Shown here piece by piece: positions 1 to 5,933 of a stretch of DNA of 6,734 bases. The stretch covers positions 1 through 6,734 of the forward strand of contig JAEZAS010000029.1 in assembly GCA_023430365.1 (NCBI GenBank). The letters run 5' to 3'. Position numbers and translations under genes: made by a program. The notes beneath the pieces are model-generated. The model was not told the DNA's origin. It ran no database searches and saw only the letters and a program-made list of their open reading frames with translations. Each line of letters begins with the position of its first letter. The stretch's first letter is position 1. The stretch is from Planctomycetota bacterium (lineage in GTDB: Bacteria > Planctomycetota > Planctomycetia > Pirellulales > Pirellulaceae).

Positions 1-2
1 GG

Positions 3-134
3 GCTGCCCTGCAGAGAGTCGGTGGGGGGACTTGGGGGGGCTGCGTTTACGACGTGGAGAAGATTCTGGAGGTTTTGGAGGCGGGGCACCGGGTGCTAGC
101 GGAGAAACGGGGATCCGGCGAGCGGGAAACGTGA
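3..134 (+). CDS. C-terminal fragment of an unidentified protein (5' end outside window)
   Basis: The frame beginning at base 3 is open from the window edge to a TGA at 132-134, giving 43 residues. Its last part (YDVEKILEVLEAGHRVLAEK, then a short charged tail ending GERET) looks like a natural helical C-terminus rather than random translation. The first residues are rich in Gly and Trp. No family is recognisable from so short a piece. A second plus-strand frame is also open here, to about base 163, but it is Gly/Arg-rich and less protein-like. The following 263 bases contain a promoter for the next gene, so this gene is probably transcribed separately from it. The call rests on open frame and composition only. 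Confidence 0.4.
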   Translation, partial: AALQRVGGGTWGGCVYDVEKILEVLEAGHRVLAEKRGSGERET

Positions 135-187
135 GTTTCCCGGTGTTTGGGAGGTGATTTCGAGAAGTGGCGTCGAGTGCGTTCAAC

Positions 188-207
188 CGGGACGCTTACG
201 CGTCCCG
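188..207. repeat. Small GC-rich palindrome (family B look-alike)
   Basis: The arms CGGGACGC (188-195) and GCGTCCCG (200-207) pair perfectly over 8 bp around a TTAC loop. The GGACGC/GCGTCC stem is the same as in the hairpins near rnhA (5913-5927 and 6513-6527), which have a TCT loop. This suggests a relative of that repeat family sitting in the spacer after the upstream gene. No T-run follows, so it is not a canonical intrinsic terminator. Confidence 0.5.
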
Positions 208-277
208 CTCGCCGTGACCGTCGCCATGGGCAATCGCCGTGACAGCGTTGTAGGCGGGCTCGCCCGGTTCGCTCGTC

Positions 278-307
278 TTGACCATATTTACCAGCCGCTT
301 CTATATT
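278..307 (+). promoter_or_regulatory. Probable sigma-70-type promoter of the TPR gene
   Basis: A TTGACC -35 box (278-283) and a TATATT -10 box (302-307) are separated by 18 bases, in an AT-richer patch of otherwise GC-rich sequence. Transcription would begin near base 314, giving a leader of about 84 bases before the ATG at 398. The candidate promoter of the PPIase-like gene has the same -35 hexamer and the same spacer length, which supports both. No experimental evidence is available. Confidence 0.5.
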
Positions 308-319
308 TACGTCGCACAC

Positions 320-340
320 GCGGCTCTAGGACTGAGCCGC
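320..340 (+). other. Hairpin in the 5' leader of the TPR gene
   Basis: GCGGCTC (320-326) and GAGCCGC (334-340) form a perfect 7-bp stem with a 7-base loop (TAGGACT). It lies just downstream of the predicted start of transcription, so it would sit near the 5' end of the mRNA. It could stabilise the transcript or be another small dispersed repeat. It is 57 bases from the start codon, so it does not directly mask ribosome access. Confidence 0.4.
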
Positions 341-397
341 TCTCCTGGTCAGGCGTGGCCTTGTGCTTTCCACGACTGACGCCAAGTTTGGGCGATC

Positions 398-1363
398 ATG
401 AACAAGCGTCAAGAATTGCAAAAAAACGAGCTGGCGGACTGGCTCGAAGAGAAGATCGAGGACATCCGGCCGTACTTTCCGGCGATCAGCATTGGCGGCT
501 TGCTCGCAGTGGCAGTCGTGCTGGGCGTGTGGTGGTACAGCTCGCAGCAAGCGCAAGCTTCGGCAGCGTCGTGGAACCAGTACTTCGCCGCCTTGGCTGA
601 ACGGGATCAAGAAGAGGCGCTGCAGAAGGTCATCGACAGCGAGAAGACCAGCGAGCCGGCCAACTGGGCCCGGCAGACCCTTGCCGACATGAACCTGGCG
701 CGGGGCTCCGCGGCCGTGTACACCGATCGCGAAGAATCGAAGAAGCGGTTGGACGCGGCCGGTGCGCTGTATGGCGAGATCTTGAAAAACACGAACGATC
801 CGCTGCTGCAAAGCCGGGCCGCGTTTGGTCTGGCTCGCGTGCAGGAATCGCTCTTCAACGCCACGGAGGCGAAGAAGCTGTATGAAGAAGTTGCCAAGTC
901 GTATCCCGATACGACCATCGGCAAGGAAGCTGAGCAGGCGGCCAAGCGATTGTCGGACAAGAGCGACGTCGAAATGCTGAACTGGCTGGCCAATCAGACG
1001 CCGAAGCGGCCAGCTCCCTCGCCCACCGGTCGTCCGGGCGGCGTGCCTGGTTTGCCGGGCGATCTGCCAGATCGGCCCGACATCGGCCTGCCGGACTTTG
1101 GCGGTTCGCTAATGCCGGAGGGCAGCAAGGGAGGTAGCGGATTGAGCTTCCCTGCTCCGAGCGATACTCCAGGTGCTGATACCCCTGAGTCCGACGCTCC
1201 GGCCGCCGATTCGTCGGCCCCGAGCGACGCTCCCGCTGCCGATGCTCCTGCCACGGATGCCCCAGCCAACGAGAAGTCGGATGCTCCTCCGCCGAGCGAA
1301 GAGCCCGCCGAAAAGTCGGCTCCGGCTGACGACGCAGCTCCCGCGAGCGAAGAGTCGAAGTAA
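398..1363 (+). CDS. Membrane-anchored TPR protein, YfgM-like architecture
   Basis: This is a 321-residue protein. A charged N-terminus (1-28) is followed by one hydrophobic segment at about 29-47 (rich in Val, Leu and Gly, ending VWWYSS), predicted to be an uncleaved anchor that leaves most of the protein outside the cytoplasm. Residues 50-186 are helical, with TPR-like repeats near 118-150 and 155-186; the hallmark AKKLYEEVAKSYPDT is visible. From about 203 the protein becomes Pro/Gly-rich, and 255-320 is a low-complexity Asp/Ser/Ala/Pro/Glu tail. The anchor-plus-TPR layout is that of YfgM (TPR_21) proteins, which in E. coli are accessory to the SecYEG translocon and partner PpiD. Membership in that family is inferred from layout, and a generic TPR protein is the alternative. 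The ATG at 398 lacks an obvious Shine-Dalgarno sequence. It is the natural start because the anchor lies right after it and a promoter and leader precede it. Confidence 0.85.
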   Translation: MNKRQELQKNELADWLEEKIEDIRPYFPAISIGGLLAVAVVLGVWWYSSQQAQASAASWNQYFAALAERDQEEALQKVIDSEKTSEPANWARQTLADMNLARGSAAVYTDREESKKRLDAAGALYGEILKNTNDPLLQSRAAFGLARVQESLFNATEAKKLYEEVAKSYPDTTIGKEAEQAAKRLSDKSDVEMLNWLANQTPKRPAPSPTGRPGGVPGLPGDLPDRPDIGLPDFGGSLMPEGSKGGSGLSFPAPSDTPGADTPESDAPAADSSAPSDAPAADAPATDAPANEKSDAPPPSEEPAEKSAPADDAAPASEESK

Positions 1364-1371
1364 GAAACGGT

Positions 1372-1396
1372 GCCCTGCTGGCCCCTCCAGCCGGGC
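1372..1396 (+). other. Imperfect hairpin just after the TPR gene
   Basis: GCCC-T-GCTGG (1372-1381) can pair with CCAGC-C-GGGC (1387-1396): 9 base pairs with one internal mismatch and a CCCCT loop, starting 9 bases after the TAA stop. There is no T-run, so it is a weak candidate for a transcription end or an mRNA 3' stabiliser rather than a standard intrinsic terminator. Confidence 0.3.
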
Positions 1397-1414
1397 GAAG
1401 CGGGCAAACTCCAT

Positions 1415-1439
1415 CCACTGCTGGACAAGCCGGCAGTGG
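1415..1439 (+). repeat. Family A hairpin repeat, copy 1
   Basis: CCACTGC (1415-1421) and GCAGTGG (1433-1439) form a 7-bp stem around an 11-base loop, TGGACAAGCCG. The same stem core and loop recur near the end of rluD (2465-2493, opposite orientation) and at 2560-2582. This copy lies between the TPR gene and rluD. It would be translated only if rluD were wrongly started upstream at 1370. Confidence 0.8.
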
Positions 1440-1471
1440 CACACAGCCCGCCCTGCTTGATTGTGGCCGCC

Positions 1472-2458
1472 ATGTCGATCGATGAAGAGCTCTCCGACGA
1501 ACCCATCGAGTTGGTCGTCGGTCCCGAGGACGCGGGCTCTCGCCTCGACGCCTTTCTGGCCCGGTCGCTTCCCCGCCACAGCCGGATGCAGCTGCGCCGA
1601 GTGATCGGAGCGGGCGGCGTGAAGGTGAACGGCGAGGGAACAAAGGTCGCCTATCGCCTGAGCGAAGGGGAGACGGTGACGATCGTCCTGCCGGAAATGC
1701 CCGCCGCGGGACCGAATCCCGAGCAGATCCCGCTCAACATCATCTACGAAGACGAACACATCATCGCGGTCAACAAGCCGCCGGCGATGGTCGTCCATCC
1801 AGCCCGCGGCCACTGGTCGGGAACACTCGCCAGCGCCCTGGCCTACCACTTCAAAACCCTGAGCGCCGCCGGCGGGCCGACGCGGCCGGGCATCGTGCAT
1901 CGGCTGGACCGCGATACGAGCGGCGTGATCGTGGTGGCAAAGACCGATCCGGTTCACTTCGCCTTGGCGGAGCAGTTTGCCGAGCGCACGACGGAGAAGG
2001 AATATTTCGCCCTCACCGCGGGCACGCCCGATCGCGACGCCGATCAGGTCACTCAGCCGATCGGCGCCCACCCGCACCATCGCGAAAAGATGGCGATTCG
2101 CGCCGACCACGAGACAAGCCGCGACGCTAGCACCTACTACGAAGTGCTCGAACGCTTTCAGGGCTTTGCCGCGGTGCGCGTGCTGCCCAAGACAGGACGC
2201 ACGCATCAGATTCGCGTGCACTTGGCTCACATCGGCTATCCGGTGCTTTGCGATCGTTTGTATGGCGGTCGTGCGGAACTGACGGTCGGCGAGATTCGTC
2301 GCACGGACGATCCAACGGTCATCCTCGGTCGACAGGCGCTCCACGCCCGCCGAATCAAGCTGCTGCATCCGCACACACGTGAACCTATCGAGTTCACCGC
2401 CCCGCTGCCAGCCGACCTGGAAGCCACGTTGGCCGAACTGCGGAAGTATCGCAAGTAA
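1472..2458 (+). CDS. rluD: RluD-family 23S rRNA pseudouridine synthase
   Basis: RluD-type enzymes convert uridines 1911, 1915 and 1917 in helix 69 of 23S rRNA to pseudouridine in the cytoplasm. The 328-residue protein has an N-terminal S4 RNA-binding domain (about 14-74, with SRLDAFLA and the KVNG turn). The RluA/RluD catalytic domain follows: NKPPAMVVHP at 101-110, the active-site motif HRLDRDTSG at 143-151 with catalytic Asp146, TGRTHQIRVHLAHIGYP at 241-257, and QALHARRIKLLHP at 288-300. Its length and the S4 domain fit RluD rather than RluA, though the exact target uridines are inferred. The frame stays open upstream to an ATG at 1370, but that would add 34 residues encoded across a dispersed hairpin repeat with no family resemblance. 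The ATG at 1472 starts just before the S4 domain. No Shine-Dalgarno is visible. It lies 108 bases after the TPR gene on the same strand, and co-transcription is possible. Confidence 0.93.
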   Translation: MSIDEELSDEPIELVVGPEDAGSRLDAFLARSLPRHSRMQLRRVIGAGGVKVNGEGTKVAYRLSEGETVTIVLPEMPAAGPNPEQIPLNIIYEDEHIIAVNKPPAMVVHPARGHWSGTLASALAYHFKTLSAAGGPTRPGIVHRLDRDTSGVIVVAKTDPVHFALAEQFAERTTEKEYFALTAGTPDRDADQVTQPIGAHPHHREKMAIRADHETSRDASTYYEVLERFQGFAAVRVLPKTGRTHQIRVHLAHIGYPVLCDRLYGGRAELTVGEIRRTDDPTVILGRQALHARRIKLLHPHTREPIEFTAPLPADLEATLAELRKYRK

Positions 2459-2464
2459 GCTGGG

Positions 2465-2493
2465 TCCCACTGCGGGCTTGTCCAGCAGTGGGA
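2465..2493 (-). repeat. Family A hairpin repeat, copy 2 (inverted)
   Basis: TCCCACTGC (2465-2473) pairs perfectly with GCAGTGGGA (2485-2493) over 9 bp, with an 11-base loop that reads TGGACAAGCCC on the minus strand. It begins 7 bases after the rluD stop codon. It could act as an mRNA 3'-end structure for rluD, but there is no T-run after it. Together with copy 3 it forms an inverted pair within the convergent rluD/deacetylase gap. Confidence 0.8.
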
Positions 2494-2559
2494 GCGGCGG
2501 AATCGGTCCACCCGAACCCATTTTCTCCGAGCGGCAAAATCTGATGTGCCGCCAGAGTG

Positions 2560-2582
2560 CACTGCTGGACAAGCTCGCAGTG
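2560..2582 (+). repeat. Family A hairpin repeat, copy 3
   Basis: CACTGC (2560-2565) and GCAGTG (2577-2582) form a 6-bp stem around the loop TGGACAAGCTC, which differs from copy 1 at its last two bases. The left flank GTG and right flank GCAC suggest an originally longer stem that has lost a base. It ends 13 bases from the stop codon of the convergent deacetylase gene. The roughly 65 bases between copies 2 and 3 contain no gene that I can support. Confidence 0.75.
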
Positions 2583-2595
2583 GCACCCAACCTGG

Positions 2596-3366
2596 CTAGA
2601 CACTCGTTCCAGTTGGCGGACGCTCGAGCAAGGGCAGCACGGTCTTCACCAGGTCGGTCGATCCGAGCGGCCGAACGCTGACGAACGTCTCACCTGCATG
2701 AAACCCACTCGCCGCACCGGCGAGCAGCGCGGCGCCGCGAACGCGGTCGAAGACGTGGGCTTTCGCCTCGGGAAACTGCGTCTGGTAGCAACGGATCGCA
2801 GCCAGCTTCTGATCGATCGTGTCCGTGATGTCGACGGTGAAATGGCTCGGATAGCCCACCATGTTCGCCTGCTCGAAGGCGAGGCGAAAATACAGCTGGG
2901 CTCCGATCGTGTGCACCGGCAGATGATCGAAGTGTTCGTCCCACTTCGTCAGCCGGGCATAGAAAACGGCAGCGTCGGTGATCTGCATGGCTTGCCAGTG
3001 ATCGGGCGAGGCCATGGGTGTCTTGTCGCCGAACCCGATCACCACCTTCGGTCGATAGCGGCGAAATTCCTTCGCCAGAGCGCAGCGGGCTTCGAACGAA
3101 TCGAACAGCCGACGGTTGGGCAGATCGAGGATGGTCCAATACTGCACGCCGAGCGCCTCGGCTGCCTCGCGCGCCTCTTCCCGACGCACCTCCGGCCCCG
3201 GCGAAAGGGGCGTCGGCTCGCCGTCGGTCAAATGGACCATGCCCACGCGGTAGCCTTGCTTGACGAGCTTGGCGAGCGTGCCTCCGCAGGAGATCTCCAC
3301 ATCGTCGGGGTGAGCGCCGACAGCCATCACGTCAAGTTGAAGGGAATCCGGTGCGGGGTTAGCCAT
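2596..3366 (-). CDS. PIG-L/LmbE-family zinc deacetylase (BshB1-like)
   Basis: This 256-residue protein belongs to the family that removes N-acetyl groups from GlcNAc-type conjugates (BshB in bacillithiol synthesis, MshB and Mca for mycothiol, PIG-L in GPI anchors). The family signature AHPDDVE is at 18-24: His19 and Asp22 are expected zinc ligands and Asp21 the general base. The third ligand is probably His123 in SPDHWQ. The segment GGTLAKLVKQGYRVGMVHLTDGE (28-50) is typical of BshB1-like members. A Rossmann-like core and no signal peptide suggest a cytoplasmic enzyme. The loop after TDGE (PTPLSPGP) differs from what I recall of classical BshB1, so bacillithiol is only one possible product and I give no symbol. 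The start chosen is the ATG at 3366; a TTG at 3396 would add ten residues outside the conserved fold. The gene converges on rluD and follows the PPIase-like gene beyond a terminator. Confidence 0.88.
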   Translation of the reverse strand: MANPAPDSLQLDVMAVGAHPDDVEISCGGTLAKLVKQGYRVGMVHLTDGEPTPLSPGPEVRREEAREAAEALGVQYWTILDLPNRRLFDSFEARCALAKEFRRYRPKVVIGFGDKTPMASPDHWQAMQITDAAVFYARLTKWDEHFDHLPVHTIGAQLYFRLAFEQANMVGYPSHFTVDITDTIDQKLAAIRCYQTQFPEAKAHVFDRVRGAALLAGAASGFHAGETFVSVRPLGSTDLVKTVLPLLERPPTGTSV

Positions 3367-3454
3367 GGTGATTGCTCGACGGGATTGAGGAGACAACGTG
3401 CGGGTCGAATTTCGAGATTCAGATTTCCGCCCAAGTATATGCGACTGGTCAACG

Positions 3455-3482
3455 AAAAAAGGGCTGACCGAAGTCAGCCCTT
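3455..3482 (-). terminator. Intrinsic terminator after the PPIase-like gene
   Basis: Read on the minus strand, AGGGCTGAC-type arms (core GGGCTGAC/GTCAGCCC at 3473-3480 and 3461-3468) form a perfect 8-bp stem, extendable by two A-T pairs, around a TTCG tetraloop. A run of six T follows immediately (3455-3460). This is a textbook Rho-independent terminator 57 bases beyond the stop codon of the PPIase-like gene. On the plus strand no T-run follows, so it works in one direction only. It implies that the downstream deacetylase gene needs its own promoter in 3367-3454. Confidence 0.93.
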
Positions 3483-3539
3483 GAGCGATCTTTAGCGCCG
3501 GCGAGAGAACTCCCGCCGGGTACTTTAGCTTAGTTCCAC

Positions 3540-5687
3540 TTACCGCGGAGCGACGGCGTTGGACGGCAGGGCCGGACGAACCGCCGTGGCGGGCCGCACT
3601 TGCGAGCTTCCGGTCGCCGCACGAACGCCACCGGCAGGGGCGACGCCGCCCTTCACCGGACCGACGTTCCCCTTCGGAGCGCCACCCCGGTTGCCCGGTT
3701 GCGAGGTGCCGACGAGGAAGTTGTCGATTTGAGCGCCTTCACGCAGGCGATCGAACTCGCCCGCCATCAAGGTGCGGAGCTTCTTCTCAGAGATGTCCTT
3801 GTGCAGTTCGCTCTTCACCGATTCATAGTCGACCTGAACCGGCTTCGTGCGTCCCAGGCATCGCAGGATGATGAACTGATCGCCGACAGCCACCAGGCCC
3901 GACAATTCGCCTGGCTTCAACTTGAACGCTTCGTTCTCAATCGCCGGCGAACCACCCCAGCGACGGATCGGCGGCACCTTGCCTCCATTGGCCCGCGAGG
4001 CTGGTTCCACCGAGTACTGCTCGGCCAGTTCAGCAAAGAACGCATCGGTCGGATTGTTGCGAGCCATTTCCCAAACCTTCTGGGCCTGGCGCTGATCGCC
4101 AAGCACGATGGCCAGAGCTTCGACCCGCTCGCCATAGTTCGACTCAAAACCCTTTTGCAGATCCTCGTCGGTCACCTGCACGGCGTTGCCGACCAGCTTC
4201 TTGAGGGCCACGCTCGGCCAAACGGCGTCACGCACATAGAGTTCGATGGTGGCGCCATCCTGCGAAGTGACCTCTTGCAGCCAGCGATCGACGTCCGGGC
4301 TGCCGTCCTGCTTGAGGAAACCATAGGCGTCGGCGGCGCGACCCACTTCGGCGTCGATGTCCGGTTCGGCAACCACCAGCTTGCGGCGGTTCAGTTCCTG
4401 CTGCAGGACCTTGCGATTGACTTCGCCGTCGAGCACTTCCCGGCCATGGCGGGCAATGCACTCTTCCGAGAGCTGCAAGAGCGTGATCGGGCGGTTGTTC
4501 ACCGTGGCGGCGACACCCGGCATCTGCTTCTGCTTCTCCGGATCGTTGAACACGTTCACCACCTGAGCCTGCTTCTGCATCTGGTCGAAGAACGACATGG
4601 CGGCGCTGCGCAGCTTGGTCTCGCGAATCCGCTCGCTCAACTTCTGCTCGATCTCGGGCAGGTGCTGGCTGGCAACGTACTGCTGCGGGATCTGCTCCTC
4701 GCACTTGACGATGTAGTACATGTTGGCCACCTGAACCACCGGCGAAATGCCGCCCGGCTTCAGACCGAAGCAGTGAGCCTCGAGGTTCGGATCGCCGACG
4801 TGACGACGGACCGGCGGGATAACGCCATAGGCGGCGGCAACGGCCGGGTCTTCCGATTCCTTCTTGGCCAGTTCACCGAACGCTTCCGGGTCGGCGACCG
4901 CCTGGGCACGGATCTGCTCGGCCTTGTCGCGGCTGCTCACACCGATGAGCCGGACGCGAACCTTCGGTCCGAATTCGCTCTCGAAGGCCTTCTTCAGTTC
5001 TTCCTGAGTCACCTGGATGTCGTCGGCGGCGACCCGACGCAAGGCAAGCATCGGCCAAACGACTTCGGCCCGGTACTGCTGGTCGGAGAAGCCCCGCTCT
5101 TCACGCAGCAACATGATCCAGCGGTCGCGCGACAGGCCGAACTTGGCGGCGATGCGATCGATTTCGGCGTCGACGTCCTGCTCGGTGATTTGAATGTTGC
5201 GCTGGGCACAGGCTTCGGCAATGAGCTGGCGGTTAACCATGCTTTCGAGCACTTCCTTGCCGAAGCGCCGCATGCATTCCTGGCCGAGCTGCTGGCGGGT
5301 GATCTGCTCCCCGTTGACGACGGCCATCACCTTCAGGTCTTTGGTGTTCAGAGGAGCAACCGACGACGTGGTTGCCGCCGGGGCTGGGGCGCCGACGGAA
5401 CCCGTCGCTTGGGCCTGCATCTTGGCGGCCTGAGAGGTCCGCTGCGGGGCGGCGCTGGCGTCGGCCACCCGAGCGGCAGCTCCGTTGGTCTGCGGCCGGG
5501 CAGCCGGGGCATAGCGAGGTTGCGCCGGAGCTTGAGCTGACGCATTTTCGGCTCCGCCCTGCCAGCGGATTGCCACGGCAACGGCCGCGACGAGCGCCAC
5601 GGAGGCGGCGGTCATCCCCCAGGCTTTGGCCCGGCCGAAGCGGCGAGCGGTTGTTGTGTCGGGCGATTGGGCATCCGTACCATTCAT
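3540..5687 (-). CDS. SurA/PpiD-like peptidyl-prolyl isomerase/chaperone with two duplicated modules
   Basis: This 715-residue, probably membrane-anchored extracytoplasmic folding factor has a short cytoplasmic N-terminus, one hydrophobic segment at about 24-41, and an Ala/Pro/Gln-rich linker (about 47-114). Two homologous modules follow: module 1 at about 119-329 and module 2 at about 391-610. Each has a SurA-N/PpiD-type helical chaperone region (NGEQITRQQLGQECMRRFG against NNRPITLLQLSEECIARHG) and a parvulin-like domain ending in an FGLKPGGISPVV or FKLKPGELSGLV block. A Gly/Ala/Pro-rich tail (661-715) closes the protein. Neither parvulin domain shows the usual paired histidines: the HIL-type first strand reads RLIG (246-249) and LAIV (525-528), and the terminal GxHI reads MYYI (323-326) and DQFI (603-606). 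It may therefore be a chaperone with little isomerase activity. The ATG at 5687 is preferred over the one at 5705 because AGGGAGAG stands 8 bases upstream of it. Own promoter and terminator are visible, so this looks like a single-gene transcript. Confidence 0.88.
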   Translation of the reverse strand: MNGTDAQSPDTTTARRFGRAKAWGMTAASVALVAAVAVAIRWQGGAENASAQAPAQPRYAPAARPQTNGAAARVADASAAPQRTSQAAKMQAQATGSVGAPAPAATTSSVAPLNTKDLKVMAVVNGEQITRQQLGQECMRRFGKEVLESMVNRQLIAEACAQRNIQITEQDVDAEIDRIAAKFGLSRDRWIMLLREERGFSDQQYRAEVVWPMLALRRVAADDIQVTQEELKKAFESEFGPKVRVRLIGVSSRDKAEQIRAQAVADPEAFGELAKKESEDPAVAAAYGVIPPVRRHVGDPNLEAHCFGLKPGGISPVVQVANMYYIVKCEEQIPQQYVASQHLPEIEQKLSERIRETKLRSAAMSFFDQMQKQAQVVNVFNDPEKQKQMPGVAATVNNRPITLLQLSEECIARHGREVLDGEVNRKVLQQELNRRKLVVAEPDIDAEVGRAADAYGFLKQDGSPDVDRWLQEVTSQDGATIELYVRDAVWPSVALKKLVGNAVQVTDEDLQKGFESNYGERVEALAIVLGDQRQAQKVWEMARNNPTDAFFAELAEQYSVEPASRANGGKVPPIRRWGGSPAIENEAFKLKPGELSGLVAVGDQFIILRCLGRTKPVQVDYESVKSELHKDISEKKLRTLMAGEFDRLREGAQIDNFLVGTSQPGNRGGAPKGNVGPVKGGVAPAGGVRAATGSSQVRPATAVRPALPSNAVAPR

Positions 5688-5694
5688 TTGGGTT

Positions 5695-5702
5695 CTCTCC
5701 CT
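5695..5702 (-). promoter_or_regulatory. Shine-Dalgarno sequence that sets the PPIase-like start
   Basis: The minus strand reads AGGGAGAG here, with its GGAG core 9 bases from the ATG at 5687. The alternative in-frame ATG at 5703-5705 directly abuts this element and has no such sequence before it. The start at 5687 is therefore favoured, shortening the protein by six residues. Confidence 0.7.
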
Positions 5703-5764
5703 CATCCATGAGCGGAAATCGGCCGGCGCGGGTATACCGGCGGCGGGACCTCACTGGGCGGCGG

Positions 5765-5794
5765 AGTATAGGAAACCGCGGAAGAGCGGGTCAA
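5765..5794 (-). promoter_or_regulatory. Probable sigma-70-type promoter of the PPIase-like gene
   Basis: On the minus strand a TTGACC -35 box (5789-5794) and a TATACT -10 box (5765-5770) are 18 bases apart. Transcription would start near 5758, about 70 bases before the ATG at 5687. Hexamers and spacing match the promoter proposed at 278-307. Confidence 0.6.
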
Positions 5795-5880
5795 GAGAGA
5801 AGTGCCGAAGACCGGCAAAAGCTGCCGATCGCCAGAAAAAGCTCCAGCATCACGGCGAAAACCGCTAGCAGCGGGCACCT

Positions 5881-5927
5881 CGTTACGACGCTCTGCGTCG
5901 TAACGCCAACACGGACGCTCTGCGTCC
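5881..5927 (+). repeat. Family B two-hairpin repeat unit, left of rnhA
   Basis: The first hairpin has arms CGTTACGACGC (5881-5891) and GCGTCGTAACG (5895-5905), a perfect 11-bp stem with a TCT loop. The second has GGACGC (5913-5918) and GCGTCC (5922-5927), again around TCT. The whole 47-base unit recurs in the same orientation at 6483-6527 on the other side of rnhA. It resembles REP-type elements that are mobilised by RAYT proteins in other bacteria, but no such gene lies in the window. Confidence 0.85.
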
Positions 5928-5933
5928 CGTCGC

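Noticed and set aside
154..600. A plus-strand open frame overlapping the spacer and the start of the TPR gene
   Set aside because: It overlaps the TPR gene in another frame, is Arg/Gly-rich, runs through the promoter and palindromes, and has no motif.
1370..1471. Upstream extension of rluD to the ATG at 1370
   Set aside because: The extra 34 residues would be encoded across a dispersed hairpin repeat and a second hairpin, with no family similarity. The S4 domain begins naturally after the ATG at 1472.
994..1506. A Ser/Gly/Ala-rich minus-strand open frame (170 codons)
   Set aside because: Its composition is the antisense image of the Asp/Ala/Pro tail repeats of the TPR gene, so it is a shadow and not a gene.
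1109..2590. A 493-codon minus-strand open frame across the rluD region
   Set aside because: It is antisense to rluD, which has full catalytic motifs. It also crosses the hairpin repeats and the tail of the TPR gene, and has no recognisable domain.
3423..3452. Promoter for the deacetylase gene
   Set aside because: On the minus strand TTGACC (3447-3452) and TATACT (3434-3439) both occur, but only 7 bases apart, which cannot form one promoter. No good partner lies at 16-18 bases for either. A promoter must exist after the terminator, but I cannot place it.
3600..5540. A long plus-strand open frame (646 codons) opposite the PPIase-like gene
   Set aside because: It lies entirely antisense to a protein with clear family motifs, internal homology, a promoter, a Shine-Dalgarno sequence and a terminator. 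Its translation is rich in Leu, Arg, His and Ala with no family signature, as expected from antisense of GC-rich coding DNA.
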